This document shows positions 1 through 5,941 of a stretch of DNA of 7,304 nucleotides, piece by piece. Numbering within the stretch: the stretch's first letter is position 1; each line of letters starts with the position of its first letter. The stretch lies in assembly GCA_913061245.1 (NCBI GenBank), contig CAJXTO010000071.1, positions 1-7,304 of the forward strand. Direction: 5' to 3'. The stretch is from an uncultured Oceanospirillales bacterium. GTDB taxonomy: Bacteria > Pseudomonadota > Gammaproteobacteria > Pseudomonadales > Litorivicinaceae. Made by a program: the position numbers and the translations under genes. Below the pieces are notes generated by a model, which saw only the letters and a program-made list of their open reading frames with translations, was not told where the DNA came from and searched no databases.

Positions 1-548
1 TCAAGCGTTCCTTCGCCATCTACATACTGAATCACGACACGCAAAGAGCGTCCGACGTGGTTCTGTCGAGGCGTAAATGATTGAGAGGTCGCGCCATCAA
101 TTGTCTGCCAACCGCCGCTCGCAAGTTGTACTTGCCACTGCATCGTCAGATCGCCGAGACCATCTTCGTCATACAGATTTGATACGTCGATAACCAATGG
201 TTGATCTTCCATTGGGCCGTTACCGCTTGCACTACTCTGTTGTGCGTCAGTTCTTACTGAATCTGTCTGAGCAGTTTGTGCTGGTGTTGAAGAGCGGGCA
301 CTCGTTGATGTCTGTGCGCTCGGATTGTTGCCAGCAGGCGCTACATTGGTTTCTGCACCCTGCGATGCCGTTGCTGGCTCGGCTACGCGAGCAGCCTCGA
401 CTTGGTCGGCAGCAATCGCAGCGGCAGCAGCAGCTCGCTCAGCTTGTTCTTTTGCGCGCTGGGTATAGTTCGCATCGGCATAAATAGCGGACGAAGCGCA
501 TCCAATCGCAATCGCTGTTACTTGAGCCGTCAGGCGCTTTAAATACAT
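1..548 (-). CDS. Exported protein with Ala-rich region and Ig-like domain (C-terminus outside window)
   Basis: An open frame runs without a stop from ATG 548 to the left edge (182 codons plus 2 nt), so the C-terminus is missing. An AGGGA Shine-Dalgarno lies 5 nt before the ATG. Residues 1-24 look like a signal peptide: K4/R5, a hydrophobic stretch, then probable cleavage after A24 (IYA|DA). A cysteine at 17 preceded by AIG could be a weak lipobox, so a lipoprotein is a less likely alternative. Residues 27-58 are rich in Ala, Glu, Arg and Gln and probably helical. Residues 59-112 are a Ser/Thr/Ala/Gln-rich, probably disordered linker. Residues 117-182 match the bacterial Ig-like pattern of tandem-repeat surface proteins: a DEDGLGDL turn, W138 and W147, the DGAT...SFTP segment, an HVGRSLRVV strand and a YVDGEGT end. 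I infer a periplasmic or surface protein, possibly with more Ig-like repeats beyond the edge. The specific function is unknown. Confidence 0.8.
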   Translation of the reverse strand, partial: MYLKRLTAQVTAIAIGCASSAIYADANYTQRAKEQAERAAAAAAIAADQVEAARVAEPATASQGAETNVAPAGNNPSAQTSTSARSSTPAQTAQTDSVRTDAQQSSASGNGPMEDQPLVIDVSNLYDEDGLGDLTMQWQVQLASGGWQTIDGATSQSFTPRQNHVGRSLRVVIQYVDGEGTL

Positions 549-844
549 CTGTGTCCCTATGGTATAGATGGTTTTTTGGAAGAATGTACAGAACAGAGTC
601 GGTTTGAGCAACGATTCCTGTAGTTTACAACTTGAAAACGCGAGTCTCCAACGATTTCAAATACCTGGCTCGCAAACTCGGTATCTTTGTAAATTAGAAA
701 GCATGATTGTGACGAAATGATGTCATGGCTTGAGTGCTTCGTATGAAAACCTTTATACGGTGCGGGTTTCCGCATAGTCTGACACCACCGCAAGATTGGG
801 TTCACGGTGATGTGTGCTGCTTGCTCTTGATCAAATTGGCCGGG

Positions 845-872
845 TTGTAAGAAGTTCACCGGGGTTTATTAA
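845..872 (+). promoter_or_regulatory. Possible sigma-70 promoter of the dehydrogenase gene
   Basis: TTGTAA at 845-850 and TATTAA at 867-872 are separated by 16 bp. They would start transcription near 879, giving a leader of about 20 nt that contains the GGAG at 888-891. The match to consensus is moderate, and A/T-rich intergenic DNA often yields such pairs by chance. Confidence 0.35.
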
Positions 873-887
873 ACTTTAGTCTAATAC

Positions 888-891
888 GGAG
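888..891 (+). promoter_or_regulatory. Shine-Dalgarno deciding the GTG 900 start
   Basis: GGAG lies 8 nt before the GTG at 900 but only 2 nt before the in-frame TTG at 894. The spacing therefore favours GTG 900. Confidence 0.7.
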
Positions 892-899
892 ACTTGTTT

Positions 900-1829
900 G
901 TGAATATTGCAGTTTTAGGATCCGGGACCATTGGCCAAAGTTGGTGTGCACTTTTTCTTGCTGCAGGTCATCAGGTGGTTGCCTATGATCCGGATTCGGC
1001 TATGGAAGCATCTATTATCAGGTTTATTGATAGTTCGAAATCAGCTTTGCAGAGCCTGGGTTATGAGTTTGCGGGCTCCACTGAGCGTTTTCAGTTCAGT
1101 CAAAGTGCCTCCGATGCGGTTCGGGGTGCCGAGTTGATTCAGGAAAATGCTCCTGAAAAAACACACCTAAAGCATCAGTTATTTTCAGAGATTGAGCCGT
1201 TTTTGGATCCGAGGGCCGTAATTCTCTCTTCCACATCAGGTATTACACTTGAGGAACTTCAGGCCGGGTTGAAAGACCCCAGTCGTATCGTGATCGCCCA
1301 TCCGTTCAACCCACCGCATTTAATCCCATTGGTTGAGCTCCTTGGCAATAAAGCGACCGACCCCTTGGTCATGGGGCGTGTTCGCGCATTCTACGAATCG
1401 CTGGGAAAGGTTCCGGTTGAGTTAAAGAAAAGTGTGGCTGGGCATATTGCCAATCGGATTCAGGCCGTCGTATGGCAGGAGGCTTTGCATCTAGCTCGAG
1501 AAGGCGTCGCATCTCTAGAGGACATCGATAAAGCAATCGCTAACGGGCCGGGAATTCGGTGGTCCATTTATGGGCCGAATCAATTATTTTCACTCGCTGC
1601 TGGGGATCGGGGACTTGAGGCATTCGTTGAGCACCTCGGACCCTCATTTCAAAGTTGGTGGTCAGAGGCGGGTCGAGTTGAGTTTGATCCAAAGACGCTG
1701 GAGATTGTTCGCGACTACGCGAAACAGTGCGGTGACGATCTTGAGGCCATGAAAGCCCATCGCGATGAATTACTTGTGAAAATTATTGCAGCAAAAATTG
1801 CTGTCGCGAAAGGCGAGCCTGAAGAATGA
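900..1829 (+). CDS. 3-hydroxyacyl-CoA dehydrogenase family NAD-dependent oxidoreductase
   Basis: A 309-residue soluble NAD-dependent L-3-hydroxy acid or acyl-CoA dehydrogenase, starting at GTG 900 (numbering from there). The N-terminus is a Rossmann fold with GxGxxG at G7-G9-G12 and an acidic residue, D30, at the end of the second strand, which favours NAD over NADP. An SSTSGI segment near 110-115 carries the conserved active-site serine. AHPFNPP near 133-139 supplies the catalytic histidine H134, paired with E146 of PLVEL. N185 of ANRI is the conserved asparagine. The C-terminal helical domain contains a GPGIRWSIYGP segment (about 216-226). Length and C-terminal motifs fit the single-domain group that includes L-gulonate 3-dehydrogenase (lambda-crystallin), carnitine 3-dehydrogenase and short 3-hydroxyacyl-CoA dehydrogenases. 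I cannot choose the substrate. No beta-oxidation or carnitine genes flank it, and it appears monocistronic, ending 13 bp from a convergent gene. Confidence 0.9.
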   Translation: MNIAVLGSGTIGQSWCALFLAAGHQVVAYDPDSAMEASIIRFIDSSKSALQSLGYEFAGSTERFQFSQSASDAVRGAELIQENAPEKTHLKHQLFSEIEPFLDPRAVILSSTSGITLEELQAGLKDPSRIVIAHPFNPPHLIPLVELLGNKATDPLVMGRVRAFYESLGKVPVELKKSVAGHIANRIQAVVWQEALHLAREGVASLEDIDKAIANGPGIRWSIYGPNQLFSLAAGDRGLEAFVEHLGPSFQSWWSEAGRVEFDPKTLEIVRDYAKQCGDDLEAMKAHRDELLVKIIAAKIAVAKGEPEE

Positions 1830-1842
1830 GTGGGTGTTGGCG

Positions 1843-2088
1843 CTAGTTCGTATGAATTTTTTTCCAAACAACGCTAATCATCTCGACGATATCTTCATCA
1901 TCTTCCTTGAGGCCCAGGTCATTGGCGATTTCGTAGATTGATGCATCGGAATCTGAGCTCCAGCGATCGGTGCACTCATCGAAGAGTTCAATCGCCTTCA
2001 TGATGTCGTCGTCATTGAGTTTGAGATCGTATTCGAGAGCAAACTCTGCGATGTACTGACCAAACAACTCTTCTTGTTCTTCGTTCAT
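1843..2088 (-). CDS. Small highly acidic protein of unknown function
   Basis: An 81-residue protein starting at ATG 2088. GGAA at 2095-2098 sits 6 nt upstream, which favours this ATG over the in-frame TTG at 2100. I do not recognise the family. It has 24 Asp/Glu against 6 Lys/Arg, with acidic clusters at 26-28 and 62-66. No signal peptide or membrane segment is visible, and the sequence is probably mostly helical (an amphipathic stretch at about 7-38, and a DASIYEIANDLGL segment at 48-60). W43 and W74 are its only tryptophans. The good ribosome-binding site and soluble-protein composition argue for a real gene. It lies 70 nt downstream of tRNA-Leu on the same strand with no terminator visible between them, so it may share the tRNA promoter. 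Its 3' end faces the dehydrogenase gene across 13 bp. A cytosolic acidic binding partner or regulator is possible, but this is a guess. Confidence 0.72.
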   Translation of the reverse strand: MNEEQEELFGQYIAEFALEYDLKLNDDDIMKAIELFDECTDRWSSDSDASIYEIANDLGLKEDDEDIVEMISVVWKKIHTN

Positions 2089-2094
2089 CGTGAT

Positions 2095-2098
2095 TTCC
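2095..2098 (-). promoter_or_regulatory. Shine-Dalgarno of the small acidic protein
   Basis: On the minus strand GGAA precedes the ATG at 2088 with a 6-nt spacer. The motif overlaps the alternative TTG start at 2100, so it cannot serve that codon. Confidence 0.55.
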
Positions 2099-2158
2099 AA
2101 ATGATAATAAGTAGACGTCGCAGTGTGCTGAAATGCTTAGAAGGTGACAACAGTTCAT

Positions 2159-2245
2159 TGGTGCCCAGGAGAGGACTTGAACCTCCACGGGGTTTCCCCC
2201 ACTAGCACCTGAAGCTAGCGCGTCTACCAATTTCGCCACCTGGGC
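2159..2245 (-). tRNA. tRNA-Leu (anticodon CAG)
   Basis: An 87-nt class II tRNA including an encoded CCA (2159-2161). The acceptor stem GCCCAGG/CCTGGGC pairs perfectly over 7 bp, with discriminator A at 2162. The D-stem is GCG/CGC, around a loop containing TTGGTAGA. The anticodon stem CTAGC/GCTAG closes the loop TTCAGGT, giving anticodon CAG, which reads the leucine codon CUG. The long variable arm is GGGG/CCCC around GAAA. The T-stem GGAGG/CCTCT carries the TTCAAGT loop. Position 37 is G and there is no A36-A37-A38, so this tRNA should not be a substrate of the neighbouring MiaA, which modifies A37 in tRNAs reading U-initial codons. There is no duplicate of its 3' end elsewhere in the window, so no sign of an integrated element. 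Confidence 0.97.
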
Positions 2246-2265
2246 CGAGGTTTGCGAGGGTGCGG

Positions 2266-2294
2266 ATCATAGTGAGGACTCTACCGCAAGTCAA
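2266..2294 (-). promoter_or_regulatory. Sigma-70 promoter of tRNA-Leu
   Basis: On the minus strand, TTGACT (2289-2294) and TATGAT (2266-2271) are separated by exactly 17 bp, each one mismatch from consensus. Transcription would start near 2259, about 13 nt before the mature tRNA 5' end, leaving a short leader for RNase P. The bases just after the -10 box are CCGCACC. A GC-rich discriminator of this kind is typical of stable-RNA promoters under stringent control, so ppGpp regulation is inferred. Confidence 0.8.
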
Positions 2295-2308
2295 GGATCG
2301 GCTAGACT

Positions 2309-3280
2309 ATGTCAATGTCAGCGAATCCTAGACCACTCCTCGTTATTACAGGCCCAACAGGGATCGGAAAAACCGATCTCGCAATGGCCCTTGGAACTGA
2401 ATCACCTTTGCGAGTGATTAGTGCCGATTCAGTGATGGTCTATCAGCACTTGGACATAGGTTCTGCGAAACCAACTTCCGAGGAACTCGCGGCATGTCCG
2501 CATGATTTGATTGATCTTGTACCCCCTGAGCATCCTTTTGACGCGGGTCAGTTTGTGGCGCATGCCGAGACCTTTATTCGTAGTGCATGGGAGTATGGCC
2601 AAGTGCCTTGTCTTGTTGGCGGGACGATCATGTATTTAAAGTCGTTACTGGACGGTTTAGATGCGTTGCCGGCAGCCGATCCTGTCATTCGAGAGCAAAT
2701 TCGATCAAGAGCGGAATCAGAGGGTTGGCCCGCGATGCACGCATGGCTCAAGGATCTTGATTCTGAGGCGGCTGCTTTAATCCACCCCAATCATTCATCG
2801 CGTATCGAGCGTGCGCTTGAGGTGCGAATTGTGACTGGGGAATCCATTTGTTCTTTTTGGTCAGGTGGTCAGGCAGACACCTCAATTGGCGGTCAGGCGG
2901 TTGATTTATCCGTTCTAGCATTGGTGCCTTCTGATCGAGAACAATTGAAAGATCGCTTAAACCGACGTTTTGACTCTATGTTAGATCGTGGGTTTGAGGC
3001 TGAAGTAGCGGCTTTGCGTCAAAGGCCACAATTAACCTTAGAATGCCCCTCGATGCGTAGTGTCGGATACCGTCAGATGTGGCAATACCTTGATGGTGAT
3101 CTTTCAGAAATTGAAATGAAAGAACAGGCGAAAGCCTCGACTAGGCAGTTGGCAAAGAGACAGCTCACATGGCTTCGATCGTGGCGGGCTGACACAAATA
3201 CATTTATTGAGGTATCCGATTCGATACCTGTAGAAAAAGGAAAGGCGTGGTTGTCTGGGGTACTTGATCGTGTTCTTTGA
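2309..3280 (+). CDS. miaA: tRNA dimethylallyltransferase MiaA
   Basis: A 323-residue cytosolic enzyme that transfers the dimethylallyl group of DMAPP to N6 of A37 in tRNAs reading U-initial codons. This is the first step to the ms2i6A-type modification. The P-loop is GPTGIGKT at 15-22. The conserved SADS...VY...DIGSAKPT block covers 38-56, with the expected Asp40-Ser41. PHDLIDL follows at 64-70, LVGGTIMYL at 102-110 and HPNHSSRIERALEV at 159-172. The C-terminal signatures SVGYRQMWQYL (251-261) and TRQLAKRQLTWLRSW (278-292) are well kept. Length is normal for the family. I keep the first ATG: an AGGA at 2294-2297 lies 11 nt upstream, which is long but better than for the second in-frame ATG at 2315. 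It is the first gene of the plus-strand cluster, and its stop lies inside the hflX start region. I see no convincing promoter of its own in the 63 bp between it and the tRNA. Confidence 0.97.
   Translation: MSMSANPRPLLVITGPTGIGKTDLAMALGTESPLRVISADSVMVYQHLDIGSAKPTSEELAACPHDLIDLVPPEHPFDAGQFVAHAETFIRSAWEYGQVPCLVGGTIMYLKSLLDGLDALPAADPVIREQIRSRAESEGWPAMHAWLKDLDSEAAALIHPNHSSRIERALEVRIVTGESICSFWSGGQADTSIGGQAVDLSVLALVPSDREQLKDRLNRRFDSMLDRGFEAEVAALRQRPQLTLECPSMRSVGYRQMWQYLDGDLSEIEMKEQAKASTRQLAKRQLTWLRSWRADTNTFIEVSDSIPVEKGKAWLSGVLDRVL
3257..3260 (+). promoter_or_regulatory. Shine-Dalgarno deciding the hflX GTG 3270 start
   Basis: GGGG inside the end of miaA lies 9 nt before GTG 3270 but only 3 nt before the upstream in-frame TTG 3264. 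Spacing and the family N-terminus both favour GTG 3270. Confidence 0.55.
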
Positions 3281-4532
3281 GCGCGAAACTGGCGGTGAGC
3301 GAGCCATTATTTGCTCAGTGACAATCCGAGAGCCTCATTACATTCCTGATGTAGAAGAGTTTTATTCCTTAGTGACATCGGCTGGCGCTGAGGTCGTTGG
3401 AGAGCTGAGCGCGCAGCGCCAAAGGCCGAGCCCGGCAAATTACATTGGGGTCGGCAAAGTTGAAGAGTTGGCAGCACTTGTTGAGGGGACCGAAGCAGAT
3501 CTAGTGATCTTCGATGGCCATCTCTCGCCGAGCCAGGAGCGAAATCTTGAGAAGCAAGTTAAAGCCCGTGTTATCGACCGGTCGGGACTAATTCTCGATA
3601 TTTTTGCCAGTCGAGCGAAAACCTTTGAGGGGAAATTGCAGGTTGAGCTCGCCCAGCTCGATCACATTAGAACGCGATTGATCCGTGGCTGGACTCACCT
3701 CGAGCGGCAGAAGGGTGGTATTGGACTACGAGGCCCTGGTGAAACGCAGCTCGAAACCGACCGACGTCTCATTGCGGTTCGTATGAACTCCCTTAAAGGT
3801 CGATTAGAGAAGGTTCGCAAGACACGAGATCAAGGCCGACGAGCGCGCCGCAGAAATGCGATCCCAACGGTGGCGCTTGTCGGGTATACCAACGCTGGTA
3901 AATCGACATTGTTCAACCGCCTAACAGAGGCTCATATCTACGCGGCAGATCAGTTATTTGCGACGCTTGATCCGACCCTTCGAAAGATTACGTTACCAGG
4001 TGGTGCAGTGACGATTTTGGCTGATACGGTCGGGTTTGTTCAGAATCTACCCCACGCTCTGGTCGATGCGTTTAGGGCGACACTCGAAGAAGCAGCCGAA
4101 GCAGATGTTTTGATGTTTGTTCAGGATGGCGCACATCCTGACCGATTGATGCAAGAACAGGCTGTGCTTGAAGTCTTGCACGAAATCGGTGCTCATGAGG
4201 TTCCTCGAGTCGTCGTGATGAATAAAGTGGATATGCGCCCTGAGGTCACGCCTGGTCGTGACGAAGCGGGTCGCGTTTGGATTTCTGCTAATAGTGGTGC
4301 AGGTCTCGACGACTTGGGTCTCGCACTTGCTGAGGCAATTGGTCAAGCACCAGAAGAACACGAATTAATTCTGCATCCGTCTGAAGGAAAGCTTCGTGCG
4401 AAGTTGTATCAAGAGGCCGATGTGCTATCGGAATCAACAACTGAGCTTGGTGAAACGCAACTCAAAGTCAGAATCTCTGAGGATCGACTGACAACTTTGA
4501 TGAGAGAGGTTGGTCGAAGCCCTCTTCACTGA
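3270..4532 (+). CDS. hflX: GTPase HflX
   Basis: A 420-residue P-loop GTPase, about the length of E. coli HflX, that binds the large ribosomal subunit. In E. coli it splits stalled or heat-damaged 70S ribosomes. I chose GTG 3270 because it gives the family-like N-terminus MFFERETGGERA with a properly spaced GGGG. Numbering is from there. The N-terminal HflX domain (about 20-130) is followed by a helical region and the glycine-rich GIGLRGPGETQLETDRR segment (150-166) typical of the family. The GTPase motifs are G1 GYTNAGKST (205-213), G2 threonine T232 in FATLDPT, G3 DTVGF (252-256), G4 NKVD (318-321) and G5 SANSGAG (339-345). A C-terminal domain covers about 360-420. The start overlaps the end of miaA by 11 nt, implying translational coupling. 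The hfq gene that separates miaA and hflX in E. coli and many relatives is absent. Confidence 0.97.
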   Translation: MFFERETGGERAIICSVTIREPHYIPDVEEFYSLVTSAGAEVVGELSAQRQRPSPANYIGVGKVEELAALVEGTEADLVIFDGHLSPSQERNLEKQVKARVIDRSGLILDIFASRAKTFEGKLQVELAQLDHIRTRLIRGWTHLERQKGGIGLRGPGETQLETDRRLIAVRMNSLKGRLEKVRKTRDQGRRARRRNAIPTVALVGYTNAGKSTLFNRLTEAHIYAADQLFATLDPTLRKITLPGGAVTILADTVGFVQNLPHALVDAFRATLEEAAEADVLMFVQDGAHPDRLMQEQAVLEVLHEIGAHEVPRVVVMNKVDMRPEVTPGRDEAGRVWISANSGAGLDDLGLALAEAIGQAPEEHELILHPSEGKLRAKLYQEADVLSESTTELGETQLKVRISEDRLTTLMREVGRSPLH

Positions 4533-4552
4533 GTATGATGCAGGGCCTTCAT

Positions 4553-4556
4553 GGAG
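4553..4556 (+). promoter_or_regulatory. Shine-Dalgarno deciding the dnaB ATG 4562 start
   Basis: GGAG, within GGAGAAAG, lies 5 nt before ATG 4562. The two earlier in-frame ATGs at 4535 and 4538 fall directly after the hflX stop and have no comparable site, so translation most likely begins at 4562. Confidence 0.7.
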
Positions 4557-4561
4557 AAAGT

Positions 4562-5941
4562 ATGGCAGCCGACGATTCAGCACTAGAACAATTAAAAACC
4601 CCTCCGCATTCGAGAGAGGCTGAGCAGTCTTTGCTTGGCGGTCTATTACTTGATGCGCAGACATGGGATCAAGTTGCTGGAATGGTGACCAAAGAGGATT
4701 TCTACCTCCCAGAGCACCGTCTTATTTTTGAGGCTATGTTTAAAGTTGCTGAGCGTAATCGTCCGTTGGATGTGCTGACGATTTCGGAACAACTTGATGT
4801 AATGGATGAAGCGGACAATGCTGGCGGCATTGCCTATTTATCAGAATTGGCAGCAAGTGCATCGAGTGCAAGCAACGTTACAGCCTACGCAGAAATTATT
4901 CGTGATCGCGCTGTCCTTCGGCAGTTGATCCGTGTCGCTGGCGAGATGTCTGAGAACGCGAGAAAGCCGGCGGGCCGGAGTGTTAGCGAAATTCTCGATG
5001 AAGCCGAATCAAAAGTTTTCAAAATAAGCGAAGAACGTCCTTCAAGAGGCGGCCCTGAGGCAGTCAATCACTACTTGAAAGTTGCTCTGAAGAAGATCGA
5101 CGAGTTATACGCGTCAGATTCAGAAATTACGGGTGTCTCAACTGGATTCAAAAAACTCGATCAGATGACTGCAGGTTTGCAGCAATCTGATTTGGTCATT
5201 ATCGCTGGCCGTCCGTCGATGGGTAAGACCACTTTTGCAATGTGCTTGGTTGAAGCTTGCGTCATTAAGTCAGAAAAACCGACGTTGGTGTTTTCGATGG
5301 AAATGCCAGGTGAATCGATCGTTATGCGAATGCTTTCATCGCTCGGTCGTATTGATCAGACGAAGGTTCGTACCGGCAAGTTAAGTGATGAAGATTGGCC
5401 TCGCCTGACCTCGGCGTTCAGCTTGCTCAATGAAAAACCGTTGTATATCGATGACACTCCAGCGCTTACGCCAACGGAGCTCCGGTCTAGAGCTCGGCGT
5501 ATCGCAAGACAGCACCCTGAAGGTCTTGGCATGATCATGATCGATTACCTTCAGCTCATGCAGGTTGCCGGCGGCGGCGAAAACCGGGCGGGTGAGATTT
5601 CTGAAATCTCGCGTTCTTTGAAAGCGCTAGCGAAAGAATTGAACTGTCCGGTGATCGCACTGTCGCAGTTGAACCGTTCATTAGAGCAGCGACCAAACAA
5701 GCGTCCGGTGATGTCTGATCTTCGTGAATCAGGCGCGATCGAACAGGATGCAGATGTGATCTGCTTTATATATCGAGACGAGGTGTATAACGAAAATACC
5801 GAAGAGAAAGGTATTGCTGAGATCATTATCGGTAAACAGCGTAATGGTCCTATCGGCACAGTGCGCCTCGCGTTCTTGGGCCAGTACACTCGGTTTGAGG
5901 ATTTAGCTGAATCCTATTACGAGGATTATCCGCATGAGTAA
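4562..5941 (+). CDS. dnaB: Replicative DNA helicase DnaB
   Basis: A 459-residue hexameric replicative helicase that unwinds DNA 5'-3' on the lagging strand and recruits primase. Numbering is from ATG 4562. The N-terminal domain opens with the family signature PPHSREAEQSLLGGLLLD (14-31) and spans to about 160, followed by the linker. The RecA-like C-terminal domain begins near 190 (TGVSTGFKKLD). Walker A is GRPSMGKTT at 216-224. The catalytic Glu lies in FSMEMP near 244-249, and Walker B is MIMIDYLQLM at 324-333. The DnaB signature SLKALAKELNCPVIALSQLN covers 352-371. DLRESGAIEQDAD follows at 386-398, and the arginine-finger region KQRNGP is at 425-430. Length is close to E. coli DnaB (471). 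No intein interrupts the P-loop or other motifs, although dnaB is a frequent intein host. The gene begins 29 nt after hflX and overlaps the next gene by 8 nt. In E. coli dnaB lies beside alr, and it is often near rplI, so this context is unusual. Confidence 0.98.
   Translation: MAADDSALEQLKTPPHSREAEQSLLGGLLLDAQTWDQVAGMVTKEDFYLPEHRLIFEAMFKVAERNRPLDVLTISEQLDVMDEADNAGGIAYLSELAASASSASNVTAYAEIIRDRAVLRQLIRVAGEMSENARKPAGRSVSEILDEAESKVFKISEERPSRGGPEAVNHYLKVALKKIDELYASDSEITGVSTGFKKLDQMTAGLQQSDLVIIAGRPSMGKTTFAMCLVEACVIKSEKPTLVFSMEMPGESIVMRMLSSLGRIDQTKVRTGKLSDEDWPRLTSAFSLLNEKPLYIDDTPALTPTELRSRARRIARQHPEGLGMIMIDYLQLMQVAGGGENRAGEISEISRSLKALAKELNCPVIALSQLNRSLEQRPNKRPVMSDLRESGAIEQDADVICFIYRDEVYNENTEEKGIAEIIIGKQRNGPIGTVRLAFLGQYTRFEDLAESYYEDYPHE

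Larger units (their letters stand above)
549..899. other. Divergent intergenic region, no gene supported
   Basis: These 351 bp separate the divergently transcribed exported-protein gene and the dehydrogenase gene, so they should carry both promoters. A possible plus-strand promoter is listed separately at 845-872. For the minus-strand gene I see the AGGGA ribosome-binding site, but no -35/-10 pair better than chance. A 100-codon minus-strand frame from GTG 859 to 557 spans most of the region. It lacks a Shine-Dalgarno, has a Cys/His/Ser-rich composition unlike its neighbours and resembles no family I know, so I do not call it a gene. No tRNA, strong hairpin or repeat is visible. Confidence 0.6.

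Noticed and set aside
197..487. 96-codon plus-strand frame
   Set aside because: It is antisense to the low-complexity region of the exported-protein gene. The Gln/Leu-rich product is the mirror of the Ala-rich codons.
700..740. CATGA...TCATG inverted repeat as an operator
   Set aside because: The half-sites are only about 5 bp with an irregular spacer, which is expected by chance.
557..859. 100-codon minus-strand frame in the intergenic region
   Set aside because: It has a GTG start without a Shine-Dalgarno, an atypical Cys/His/Ser-rich composition and no recognisable family.
894..899. TTG 894 as the dehydrogenase start
   Set aside because: The GGAG would be only 2 nt upstream. GTG 900 has 8-nt spacing and gives the usual short N-terminus before the Rossmann motif.
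1826..1846. Bidirectional terminator between the convergent genes
   Set aside because: The gap is only 13 bp, and I see no inverted repeat followed by a T-run.
2012..2239. Minus-strand 75-codon frame beginning with the MAKLVDALASGASGG pattern
   Set aside because: This is the well-known false protein produced by translating a tRNA-Leu gene. It lies over the tRNA and the small acidic gene.
2159..2245. tRNA-Leu as an integration site for a mobile element
   Set aside because: There is no second copy of the tRNA 3' end, no integrase and no foreign-looking genes in the window.
5207..5600. Possible intein in dnaB
   Set aside because: The Walker A to Walker B region is continuous and normally spaced, and the protein has ordinary length.
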